Assembly (NCBI RefSeq): GCF_027286305.1
Contig: NZ_CP114599.1
Location: 992,001-1,056,000 of the forward strand
Length of the DNA stretch: 64,000 nucleotides
From: Phenylobacterium sp. NIBR 498073
GTDB lineage: Bacteria; Pseudomonadota; Alphaproteobacteria; Caulobacterales; Caulobacteraceae
Reading direction: 5' to 3'
Both the position numbers and the translations under genes were made by a program. Position 1 is the first letter of the stretch. Every line of letters starts with the position of its first letter. Below the pieces are notes generated by a model that saw only the letters and a program-made list of their open reading frames with translations, searched no databases and had not been told where the DNA came from. Below, one piece after another: positions 57,435-64,000 of this stretch.

Positions 57435-58016
57435 TCAGTTTCCGGAGTCGTCCCGATCCTGGTGGACGAGCAGCTTGCGGTTCATGCCGTCACTGTAGGT
57501 GATCGCGCCGTCGCCGCGTTCGGCAAAACTCAGACCCAGCCGGTCGTCGGCGACGAAGTCGTCGATCACAGACCAACCAGCCGCGCCCTCCGCGATGGCC
57601 ACGTAACGGCTCTTGCCTGCCCGCGGAATTTCGAAGACGAGCACGCGCCATTCGCGCTGACCCGTCGACGCCCTGGCCTGTAGCGACCGCGAGCCATAGC
57701 CCGGGAACTTCAACTCCAGGACGGCGGAGAACGCTTCCTCACGATCGGCGAACCGCTTGGGCAAGCGCGCCTGGGTCATCAGGCGCTCGACGTGTGCGTT
57801 TTCAGTTGGATCGATATTGTTCGGATCCTGCTGGTAGTCCTCATAGGAGGACGAGTAGTCGCGCGACAGGCGCACAACCTCGCCATCGTAAATCACCGAT
57901 CGCCCGTCGTCGCTTATCTCCACGCGCGGAGATCGCTCGGGCGACGCGGCTTCGGCGAGACCCGCAGAGGCGCCGATCGCCAACGCGCCCAATACAATCT
58001 TGAGGAGGCCCCGCAT
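57435..58016 (-). CDS. Secreted protein of unknown function
   Basis: A 193-residue protein with a signal peptide (RGLLKIVLGALAIGASAGLAEAA). The mature domain starts SPERSPRVEISDDGRSVIYDGEVVRLSRDYSSSYEDYQQD. A later part reads ELKFPGYGSRSLQARASTGQREWRVLVFEIPRAG and SYLVAIAEGAAGWSVIDDFVADDRLGLS-like strands. No cysteines in the mature part suggest no disulfides. I recognise no family. The ATG at 58016 is preferred over a GTG one codon earlier. It is divergent from the small-protein gene at 58.3 kb across 298 nt. Confidence 0.72.
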   Translation of the reverse strand: MRGLLKIVLGALAIGASAGLAEAASPERSPRVEISDDGRSVIYDGEVVRLSRDYSSSYEDYQQDPNNIDPTENAHVERLMTQARLPKRFADREEAFSAVLELKFPGYGSRSLQARASTGQREWRVLVFEIPRAGKSRYVAIAEGAAGWSVIDDFVADDRLGLSFAERGDGAITYSDGMNRKLLVHQDRDDSGN

Positions 58017-58019
58017 CAC

Positions 58020-58262
58020 GCGAGACTAGAGGTGGAGGTTGCGGACGACAACGCCTGCCTTGGGGGGAGGCGCGGTCCCGCTACGTCTCGTCGCCGCCGC
58101 TGATCCAGCTTCCCCGACGGGAGGAGGCAAGGGCGTTCGGGGTGCTGCTTGCTGCAACTGCGAACAGGTCTGCGCCAGCCGCGGCAGGGGATTTCCGCCG
58201 CTCGGCTATGATCCGCCCAGCTTCACATTTTTCATCACAATCGGAAATATTGCGTCGCACCA
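58020..58262. other. Non-coding upstream region, no feature recognised
   Basis: No ORF with a ribosome-binding site is present. The stretch is GC-rich until about 58220, then turns AT-rich toward the promoter at 58263-58291. The AT-rich part includes TCACATTTTTCATCACAATCGG. It must also contain the promoter of the leftward secreted-protein gene. Confidence 0.4.
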
Positions 58263-58291
58263 TTGATTTTGTGTGCGTCGCAGCATAGATA
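58251..58291 (+). promoter_or_regulatory. Promoter of the 41-residue gene, with flanking 9-bp direct repeats
   Basis: TTGATT (58263-58268), a 17-nt spacer and TAGATA (58286-58291) form a good sigma-70-like promoter. The 9-mer TGCGTCGCA occurs at 58251-58259 and again at 58274-58282, once just before the -35 and once within the spacer, 23 bp apart. This suggests a regulator site. Confidence 0.6.
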
Positions 58292-58314
58292 GGCTTCAGC
58301 ATTTGGAGGCGATC

Positions 58315-58440
58315 ATGCTGTTTGCTGAATACGAAAACGTCGAAGGCCAGCTGGCTTTCTACCGCGCGGTCAACGCGTTCGTGAGCAAGGTCGTGGCGCG
58401 CCTGCGCGGCGACGCCGAGCACCTGCTCTCGCACGCCTAG
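58315..58440 (+). CDS. 41-residue small protein
   Basis: A short ORF beginning MLFAEYENVEGQLAFYRAV and ending EHLLSHA. GGAGG lies 5 nt before the ATG, a sigma-70-like promoter lies 24 nt upstream of the start codon's leader, and a strong intrinsic terminator follows 23 nt after the stop. Codon third positions are GC-rich. The sequence would be an amphipathic alpha helix, with no signal or membrane segment. Family unknown. Confidence 0.7.
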   Translation: MLFAEYENVEGQLAFYRAVNAFVSKVVARLRGDAEHLLSHA

Positions 58441-58463
58441 GGCGCGCCCCCCGAACTGACGAG

Positions 58464-58494
58464 AAAGGCCCGCGGAGCGATCCGCGGGCCTTTT
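58464..58494 (+). terminator. Intrinsic terminator after the 41-residue gene
   Basis: AAAGGCCCGCGGA (58464-58476), loop GCGA, TCCGCGGGCCTTT (58481-58493), followed by T. Perfect 13-bp stem ending in a T-run, the classical form. Confidence 0.88.
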
Positions 58495-58514
58495 CGTTTG
58501 GGCTTTCCCGCCGT

Positions 58515-58648
58515 GTCATCCCGGTTTCGGCGCAGCCGAAGACCGGGACCCATTCGCGCCCGGGTTCGTCGAGTTGGCGAGGCGCGAGCCATTTGCTGAA
58601 CCATCCGGTGTTCATGGATCCCGGTCTTGCTTCGCAAACCGGGATGAC
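58515..58648. repeat. Dispersed palindromic repeat, copy 2
   Basis: Bounded by TCATCCCGGTTT (58516-58527) and AAACCGGGATGA (58636-58647). The internal stretch ATCCGGTGTTCATGGATCCCGGTCTTGC is nearly identical to copy 1. It lies between the small gene's terminator and the RNB ribonuclease gene. Confidence 0.85.
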
Positions 58649-58693
58649 AGGGGAGGGGATGACACCCTTGGGGCGAGGTGACAGAGCTTGGGC

Positions 58694-60079
58694 ATGAAGA
58701 CGCTCATCGATCCGCGCAATGCGCTGAGCCAGGGGCTGGAGGCGCTGCGCGTCCGCTTCAAGGTCCCGGAAGGATTTCCGCCGGAGGTGGTGGCGGCGGC
58801 GCAGGTCGCGGCGCAGCGGGCGCCGAGCGAGCATGTCGACCGCACCGAGCGGCCGTTCGTGACCCTGGACCCGGCGAGCTCCACCGACCTCGACCAGGCG
58901 TTCGCGATCGAGGCCAGCGGCGCGGACCTGCTGCTGCACTACGCCATAGCCGACGTGTCGTGGTTCGTGCGCGACGGCGACTTGCTGGACGTCGAGGCCT
59001 GGAAGCGCGGGGCGACGCTCTACCTGCCGGACGGCAAGGCCAGCCTTTATCCGCGCGAACTGAGCGAAGGCGCCGCCAGTCTGCTGCCGAGCGGGCCGCG
59101 GCCGGCGGTGGTGTTCACGGTGCGGGTCGACCCGGACGGCGAGGCGAGCCTGGACGGGGCCGAGCGGGCGATCATCCGCAGCGTCGCCAAGCTGGGCTAT
59201 GAGCAGGTGACGGCCGCTGAGCTGCCGGCCGGGTTCGCCGAACTGGCCGAGCGGGTGCGCGCGGCCGAGGCGCGGCGCGGAGCCTCGCGGGTCGATCCGC
59301 CGGAGCAGGAGGTTGCGCGGCTGGACGACGGGCGGCTGCAGTTACGGTTCCGGCCGCGGACGCAGGCCGAGGACCAGAACGCGGCGCTGTCGCTGGCGAC
59401 CAACCTGGCGATCGCCCAGGTGCTGCTGGCCCATCGCACGGGCCTGTTCCGGGTGATGCCCGAACCCGACGCGCGGGCTGTGGGGCGGCTGCGCCAGACC
59501 GCGCGGGCGTTCGGCCTGGAATGGCCCGAGATGGCCAGCCTGGCGCAATACGAACTGACGCTCGACCCGGGCGAGGCCAAGCAGGCGGCGTTCATGATGG
59601 CGATCCGGCGGGCCAGCACGGCGGCCTCCTACGTACCCTACACGCCGGGCGAGATCCCCTGGCACGCGGCGATGGCGGCGACCTATGCGCATGCGACCGC
59701 GCCGCTGCGCCGGCTGGCCGACCGCTATGTGGTCGACACCGTGCTGGCGATCGCCAACGGCCGGCCGGCGCCGGCCGCCGCGACCCTGGCCTTCGCCAAA
59801 CTGCCCAAGGTGATGGCGCGGGCCGACAACCAGGCCGGCCAGATCGACCGCGTGGTGATCGACTTGGCCGAGGCCGCGATGCTGCAGGGGCAGATTGGCG
59901 AGGCCTTCGAGGCGGTGGTCACCGACATCGACGAGCGCGGCGCGCGAATGCAGCTGTGCGAGCTGCCGGTGGTGGCGCGGGTGACCGCCCACAAGGTCGA
60001 GGTCGGCGAGCGGCTGGTCGTGCGGCTGACCGCCGCCGACCCGGCCCAGGGGACGGCGCAGTTCGAGCGGGTGGCCTAG
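58694..60079 (+). CDS. RNB-domain ribonuclease (short RNase II/R-like)
   Basis: A 461-residue protein with an RNB catalytic domain but no cold-shock or S1 domain that I could see. The metal motif is TLDPASSTDLDQAF (Asp59, Asp65, Asp67, then Gln68), the fourth acidic residue of RNase II being Gln here. ATAPLRRLADRYV corresponds to the RNB TSPIRRYAD-type motif. It would degrade RNA 3' to 5' if active. The ATG at 58694 is preferred over a TTG two codons earlier. Possible stop-codon readthrough is discussed under findings. Confidence 0.88.
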   Translation: MKTLIDPRNALSQGLEALRVRFKVPEGFPPEVVAAAQVAAQRAPSEHVDRTERPFVTLDPASSTDLDQAFAIEASGADLLLHYAIADVSWFVRDGDLLDVEAWKRGATLYLPDGKASLYPRELSEGAASLLPSGPRPAVVFTVRVDPDGEASLDGAERAIIRSVAKLGYEQVTAAELPAGFAELAERVRAAEARRGASRVDPPEQEVARLDDGRLQLRFRPRTQAEDQNAALSLATNLAIAQVLLAHRTGLFRVMPEPDARAVGRLRQTARAFGLEWPEMASLAQYELTLDPGEAKQAAFMMAIRRASTAASYVPYTPGEIPWHAAMAATYAHATAPLRRLADRYVVDTVLAIANGRPAPAAATLAFAKLPKVMARADNQAGQIDRVVIDLAEAAMLQGQIGEAFEAVVTDIDERGARMQLCELPVVARVTAHKVEVGERLVVRLTAADPAQGTAQFERVA

Positions 60080-60204
60080 GCCCAATACCGCTCATCCCGG
60101 CGAAAGCTGCTGATCGAGAGCTACGCCAAGGCGCGGGCGGGGGCGACCAACCACGAGGCTCCGGATTCTCAGTGGGGCTAGCGTCCAACGCTGCGGCCAA
60201 AGAA

Positions 60205-60232
60205 AAAGGCCCGGGGTCGCCCCCGGGCCTTT
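60205..60232. terminator. Intrinsic terminator between convergent genes
   Basis: AAAGGCCCGGGG (60205-60216), loop TCGC, CCCCGGGCCTTT (60221-60232). T-runs exist on both sides; on the minus strand the stem is followed by TTTTT. It serves the Cys-repeat gene (stop at 60256) and probably the RNB gene. Confidence 0.85.
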
Positions 60233-60255
60233 CGCTTTGGTTTGGTCGGCCGGGC

Positions 60256-61578
60256 TTAGGTGTTGCCCGGCAGCTTGCACTGGCCCGAGAAGGCGCAGCC
60301 AATGGCTTCGACCGGCTTCAGGTCGGCGGTGTACTCAAGCACGTAGCCCTTCAGGCCGTCCGAGCAGGCGACTTCCATGTAGGTCGTGCCCTTGGCGGAC
60401 TTGCCGATGATGCGGGCGTTGGACACCGTGCAGGAGTCCTTGCCGGCCGCCTTCAGGTCGGCGGTAACGGCGCTGTAGCTGCCCGTGTCGAGCTTGGTGA
60501 ACGAGCAGCGGTAGCCGGCGATCGGCGCGCGGGCGCAGTCATAGACGACCGGCTTGTCGTTCGGGCCGCCGAACACGCCGACGCCGCCGTCCGGACGGTT
60601 CGAACAGGCCATCTCGACGATGTCCTTGTTGTTGGCGCTCGGGAACGGCGCGTACTTGGAGACGTCGCAGTTGAAGCCCGCGGCCTTGGCCAGCTTGGTG
60701 TAGAGGCCGTTCTGCTCGGTGACCGCTTCCTTGGTGTCGGTCAGGGTGCAGCCGCCCATGACGCCCTGCGCCTTGGCGCAGTCGTAGGTCTGGGTCAGTT
60801 TGCCGGCGTCGACGCGGTAGAGGTAGCCCTTGCCGTCGGCGCAGGCGGCTTCGAAGAACGACGAGCCGGTCTGGGACATGCCCATGTACCGCTTGTCCTT
60901 CACGGTGCAGCCGTTGTTGGCCTGGGCCGCGAAGGCGTCGATCACCGCCAGGCGCTGTTCCTTGGTGCGCAGGGTGCAGGAGATGTTCGACTGGCCGCCG
61001 TCATAGAGCATGCAGTCGGTGGCCTCGACCGGCTTGGCCGCATCGATCGGCGCGCTGGTCTTCAGGACGTAGCCCTGGGCCGAGCCCTGGCAGGCGACTT
61101 CGAGATAGGTGGCGGTGGCGCTTTGGCCGATGCCGCGGGCGGCCTCGGGGGTGCACTGCACCTTGCCGGCGGCGAGCACGCCGGCCAGGTCGGCCTTCGG
61201 ATCGGCGTTGCCGGGCAGCTTGCAGGCCAGGTTCGAGGGCTTGCCGTCCGGACCCGGGGTGCCCGCTTCGATACAGGTGAACGAGGTGGTCGCGCCGCCC
61301 TCGACCGCCGACAGCACGAAGCCGACGCCCTGGTCGCAGTCGATCTCGTAATAGGTGGTGTTGGTCTTGGTCTTCTTGTCGCTGGTCTTGCCGACGAACA
61401 GCGCGTCGGTGACGTTGCAGGAAATGCCAGCGGCCTTGGCGAGGGCCGGAGCCTCGGCCATCCCCTGGGTGCGCGCCTTATCCGAGATCTCGGCGGCTTT
61501 CTTGCCTTGCGAGACGGCCGCCGGCGCCAAGGCCAGCAAGGCCAAGGTGGCGGCCAGCCCCGTGATGAATGGCCTCAT
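60256..61578 (-). CDS. Secreted protein with five four-cysteine repeats
   Basis: A 440-residue exported protein. Signal peptide MRPFITGLAATLALLALAPAAVSQ. The mature part is five tandem units of about 75 residues, each with the pattern C-x(about 20-28)-C-x(about 22-30)-C-x(about 8-17)-C and a core like IGKSxxGTTYMEVACSDGxKGYVL. Twenty cysteines should form about ten disulfides. The ATG at 61578 follows CAGGAG. I know no named family. It may be a periplasmic or surface disulfide-rich scaffold. The convergent RNB gene ends at 60079. Confidence 0.85.
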   Translation of the reverse strand: MRPFITGLAATLALLALAPAAVSQGKKAAEISDKARTQGMAEAPALAKAAGISCNVTDALFVGKTSDKKTKTNTTYYEIDCDQGVGFVLSAVEGGATTSFTCIEAGTPGPDGKPSNLACKLPGNADPKADLAGVLAAGKVQCTPEAARGIGQSATATYLEVACQGSAQGYVLKTSAPIDAAKPVEATDCMLYDGGQSNISCTLRTKEQRLAVIDAFAAQANNGCTVKDKRYMGMSQTGSSFFEAACADGKGYLYRVDAGKLTQTYDCAKAQGVMGGCTLTDTKEAVTEQNGLYTKLAKAAGFNCDVSKYAPFPSANNKDIVEMACSNRPDGGVGVFGGPNDKPVVYDCARAPIAGYRCSFTKLDTGSYSAVTADLKAAGKDSCTVSNARIIGKSAKGTTYMEVACSDGLKGYVLEYTADLKPVEAIGCAFSGQCKLPGNT

Positions 61579-61699
61579 GGTTGAAAAACTCCTGGGTGGT
61601 TCCCTATTGCGCGGACATAAGCCCCCACAGCGCCAGTGGGTCAAGTTCGTCGTGAACGACGTCTGAACCGGGCCGCGGTTGCATTTGCCCTGACCAGTT

Positions 61700-62803
61700 A
61701 TGCGGTCAAAAATGGGGCGGAGAACGAGGGGCACGGCTTTGCGCGACGGATTCGAAGAGACGCAGGAACAGGCGGCGAGGGCGCGGCTGAGCTATCCGTT
61801 CGTCGAGGGGCCCGAGCTGGGCGAAGCGGTGGACGTCGCGCCGGGGGTGAAGTGGCTGCGGATGCCGCTAGGCGGCTCGCTGGCCTTCATCAACGTCTGG
61901 GCGATCGAGGACGGCGAGGGCTGGGCGATCGTCGACACCGGCATGGGCGGATCGGACACCCAGCAGACCTGGCGCAAGGCGTTCGCCGGCGCGCTGGGCG
62001 GCAAGCCGGTCACGCGGGTGTTCGTCACCCACATGCACCCCGACCACATCGGCATGGCCGGCTGGCTGACCCGCAAGTTCCAGTGCCGGCTGTGGATCAG
62101 CCGGCTGGAGTTCCTGATGTGCCGCTCGCTGGCGGCCGACACCGGCCGCGAGGCGCCGGCCGAGGCGCTGGACTTCTACCGCGCGGCCGGCTGGGACGAC
62201 GATGCGCTGGAGGACTACCGCGCCCGCTTCGGCGGCTTCGGCAAGGGGCTGCACGCGCTGCCCGACACCTTCCGGCGACTGTCCGACGGCCAGGTGGTGG
62301 AGATCGGCGGGCGGCCCTGGGAGGTGGTGGTCGGATCCGGCCATTCCCCTGAGCATGTCTGCCTCTGGCAGAAGGACCTGAAGCTGTTCATCAGCGGCGA
62401 CCAGGTGCTGCCGAAGATCTCCTCGAACGTCTCGGTGTTCCCGACCGAGCCGGACGGCGACCCGCTGACCGAGTGGCTGACCACCCTGGCGGCGATCAAG
62501 GACCGGGTGGACGACGAGGTGCTGGTGCTGCCGGCGCACAACGAGCCGTTCTATGGCCTGCACGCGCGCATCGACCACCTGATCGGCGGCCATGAGCGCG
62601 GGCTGGCGCGGCTGCGCAAGCTGATCGCCGAACCGAAGCGGGCGGTCGACGTGTTCTCGGTGCTGTTCCGCCGCAAGATCGACCAGCGGGTGCTGGGCAT
62701 GGCCACCGGCGAGAGCCTGGCGCACCTCAACTGTCTGATGACCCGCGGCGAGGCGACCGCGCAAGCCGACGAGGCCGGGGTGATCTGGTACCGGGCGGCG
62801 TAG
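61700..62803 (+). CDS. MBL-fold metallo-hydrolase
   Basis: A 367-residue metallo-beta-lactamase-fold protein. The zinc motif THMHPDHIGMA (His111, His113, Asp115, His116), GSGHSPEH, SGDQVLP and VLPAHNEP supply the metal ligands. It resembles the beta-lactamase-like hydrolases of glyoxalase II type with a C-terminal helical domain (FSVLFRRKIDQRVLGMATGESLAHL). Start: ATG 61700, or the TTG at 61739 which has GAGGGG 7 nt upstream. Substrate unknown. Confidence 0.87.
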   Translation: MRSKMGRRTRGTALRDGFEETQEQAARARLSYPFVEGPELGEAVDVAPGVKWLRMPLGGSLAFINVWAIEDGEGWAIVDTGMGGSDTQQTWRKAFAGALGGKPVTRVFVTHMHPDHIGMAGWLTRKFQCRLWISRLEFLMCRSLAADTGREAPAEALDFYRAAGWDDDALEDYRARFGGFGKGLHALPDTFRRLSDGQVVEIGGRPWEVVVGSGHSPEHVCLWQKDLKLFISGDQVLPKISSNVSVFPTEPDGDPLTEWLTTLAAIKDRVDDEVLVLPAHNEPFYGLHARIDHLIGGHERGLARLRKLIAEPKRAVDVFSVLFRRKIDQRVLGMATGESLAHLNCLMTRGEATAQADEAGVIWYRAA

Positions 62804-62818
62804 GGCGGCCTTACGGTG

Positions 62819-62953
62819 TCATCCCGGAAAGCGCGCGGCGCTTGTCCGGCATCCATTCGCGCCGGAGTGGGCGAATGGGGCGCGGCAGAGCCGAGTTCTG
62901 ATCTATCCGGTGTTCATGGGGCCCGGTCTTCGGCTGCGCCGAAACCGGGATGA
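62819..62953. repeat. Dispersed palindromic repeat, copy 3 (diverged)
   Basis: Bounded by TCATCCCGG (62819-62827) and AAACCGGGATGA (62942-62953), with the internal ATCCGGTGTTCATGGGGCCCGGTCTTCGGCTGCGCC stretch shared with the other copies from its middle onward. The left portion has diverged, with a separate hairpin (TCGCGCCGGAGTGGGCGAA-like). Confidence 0.8.
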
Positions 62954-63027
62954 CACAGGAAAAATAGCGCTTCGATCCTTGCCCTGCGCCGCGTTAGCAT
63001 ACGGCGTAAGTCTAGGAGCGCATTTCA

Positions 63028-63807
63028 ATGTCCGACCATATTCTGATCGAGAAGTCCGGCGGGGTCCTGACCCTGACCATGAACCGTCCCGACAAGAAGA
63101 ACGCCCTGACCCGGGCGATGTACCAGGCGCTGGGCGACGCCATCGATCAGGCCGAGTTCGACAAGGACGTGCGCTGCGTCCTGATCCAGGCCAACGGCGA
63201 CATGTTCACCGCCGGCAACGACATCAGCGACTTCGCGGCGGTCAACGCCGGCGAGTCGTCGGCCAACGAGGCGCGGCGCGGCGGCAACCCGCTGCTGGCG
63301 GCGCTGGCGCGGGCCAAGACCCCGCTGATCGCGGCGGTGAACGGCCGTGCGGTGGGCGTGGGCACCACCATGCTGCTGCACTGCGACCTGGTCTATGTGG
63401 CCGAGAACGCGCTGCTGACCACGCCGTTCGTGAACCTGGCGCTGGTGCCGGAGGCGGCCTCCAGCATCACCCTGCCGAGCCGCATCGGCCATGCGCGGGC
63501 GTTTGCGATGTTCGTGCTGGGCGAGGCGGTCGACGCCAAGAAGGCGGTCGATTGGGGTATCGCCAACGAGGTCGTGCCGCTGGACCAGCTGCGCGCCCGG
63601 GCCCGCGCCGCCGCCGAGGCCGTCGCCGCCCGCCCGCCGGCCGCGGTGGTGATCACCAAGGCGCTGATGCGCGACGAGACGGCCCTGTCTCAGCGCATGG
63701 ACGAGGAGGGGACGCACTTCGCCGCCCAGCTGAAGTCCGCCGAGGCCAAGGAGGCGTTCGCCGCCTTCGCCGAGAAGCGCGTTCCCGACTTCAGCAAGGT
63801 GTCCTGA
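63028..63807 (+). CDS. Enoyl-CoA hydratase/isomerase family protein
   Basis: A 259-residue crotonase-fold protein. Oxyanion-hole motifs are MFTAGNDISDF (59-69) and NGRAVGVGTTMLLHCDL (105-121), and Glu142 in LVPEAASS is the second catalytic acid. At the first catalytic-acid site this protein has Thr113-Thr114 where hydratases have Glu, so it may be an isomerase or a different crotonase rather than a true hydratase. TAGGAG lies 11 nt before the ATG. An SDR follows after 3 nt. Confidence 0.87.
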   Translation: MSDHILIEKSGGVLTLTMNRPDKKNALTRAMYQALGDAIDQAEFDKDVRCVLIQANGDMFTAGNDISDFAAVNAGESSANEARRGGNPLLAALARAKTPLIAAVNGRAVGVGTTMLLHCDLVYVAENALLTTPFVNLALVPEAASSITLPSRIGHARAFAMFVLGEAVDAKKAVDWGIANEVVPLDQLRARARAAAEAVAARPPAAVVITKALMRDETALSQRMDEEGTHFAAQLKSAEAKEAFAAFAEKRVPDFSKVS

Positions 63808-63810
63808 CCC

Positions 63811-64000
63811 ATGATCCGCTCCCGCTTCGGCGCCTTCACCCCCGCCCGCGTGGTGGCCGGTGACCACGATCTCTCCGGCCGCAACGTCATCGTCACCGGC
63901 GGGGCGAGCGGCATCGGCTACGAGACGGCCAAGGCGCTGGCCGCGGCGGGGGCGGACGTCATGCTGGCGGTCCGCGACCGTTCGGCCGGCGAGAAGGCGG
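63811..64000 (+). CDS. Partial short-chain dehydrogenase (N-terminus)
   Basis: The first 63 codons of an SDR, with the NAD-binding VTGGASGIGYETAKALAAAGADVMLAVRD. It begins at an ATG 3 nt after the enoyl-CoA hydratase stop, so these are one operon. The catalytic part lies beyond the window edge. The FTPARVVAGDHDLSG opening suggests the retinol-dehydrogenase/light-dependent protochlorophyllide reductase-like SDR group. Confidence 0.88.
   Translation, partial: MIRSRFGAFTPARVVAGDHDLSGRNVIVTGGASGIGYETAKALAAAGADVMLAVRDRSAGEKA

Noticed and set aside
59521..61584. 687-codon plus-strand open frame spanning the RNB gene, terminator and Cys-repeat gene
   Set aside because: It crosses an intrinsic terminator and runs antisense to the Cys-repeat gene; composition is that of a shadow frame in GC-rich DNA.

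Overview
The window is GC-rich, gene-dense bacterial chromosome and looks like Caulobacteraceae (Caulobacter or Phenylobacterium). The evidence is a CcrM-type cell-cycle DNA methyltransferase with GANTC sites in its own leader, a split b/b' ATP synthase F0 operon, DciA, many TonB/autotransporter-type surface proteins, a PEPxxWA-CTERM protein, and alphaproteobacterial versions of ThrB, MutY and GcvPA/GcvPB. There are no rRNA or tRNA genes, no CRISPR array, no IS element and no prophage. Most of it reads as core chromosome with small accessory pieces.

Layout. 0.25-9.3 kb: a large autotransporter, a D-2-hydroxyglutarate-dehydrogenase-like flavoenzyme, YaaA, a 3-hydroxybutyrate dehydrogenase, two intergenic palindromes, two small envelope proteins and an SDR. 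9.3-13.5 kb: nitronate monooxygenase, WrbA and a pirin facing a divergent LysR regulator, then a YbjN protein. 13.5-19 kb: a TIGR02301 protein, an SPFH/NfeD pair, a MarR regulator with palindromic operators, rnhA-thrB, a MazE/Doc toxin-antitoxin pair and ispH. 19-27 kb: argS and a complete glycine-cleavage operon (gcvT-gcvH-gcvPA-gcvPB) behind a tandem glycine riboswitch. 27-30 kb: a PGPGW membrane protein and the F0 operon atpI-a-c-b'-b on the minus strand.

30-41 kb is a chromosome-maintenance block: smc, two tandem DsbA-like thiol oxidoreductases, dciA, mutY, a GrpB protein, ccrM, a DUF2332 protein, rnhB and tag. 41-52 kb: a TonB-dependent receptor preceded by a cluster of GCCGATAG octamers, a DHFR-like reductase, a haloacetate-dehalogenase-like hydrolase, a PEP-CTERM protein, AraC, YgfZ, GT9, dihydroorotase, a lipase-like hydrolase and a DUF898 membrane protein. 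52-64 kb: a lipoprotein, a CoA ligase/TPP-enzyme operon, TerC with a small Arg-rich ORF in front, a 41-codon small gene with its own promoter and terminator, a minimal RNB ribonuclease, a secreted protein with five four-cysteine repeats, an MBL hydrolase, an enoyl-CoA hydratase and the start of an SDR.

A palindromic intergenic repeat of about 132 bp occurs three times (9.3, 58.5 and 62.8 kb), with shorter relatives elsewhere. No large unknown multi-gene system is evident. The least explained signals are the octamer cluster before the TonB receptor, the two small proteins, the Cys-repeat protein, and the dense GANTC/TTAA leader of ccrM. All family calls come from reading motifs and remembered family features; no database search was run.
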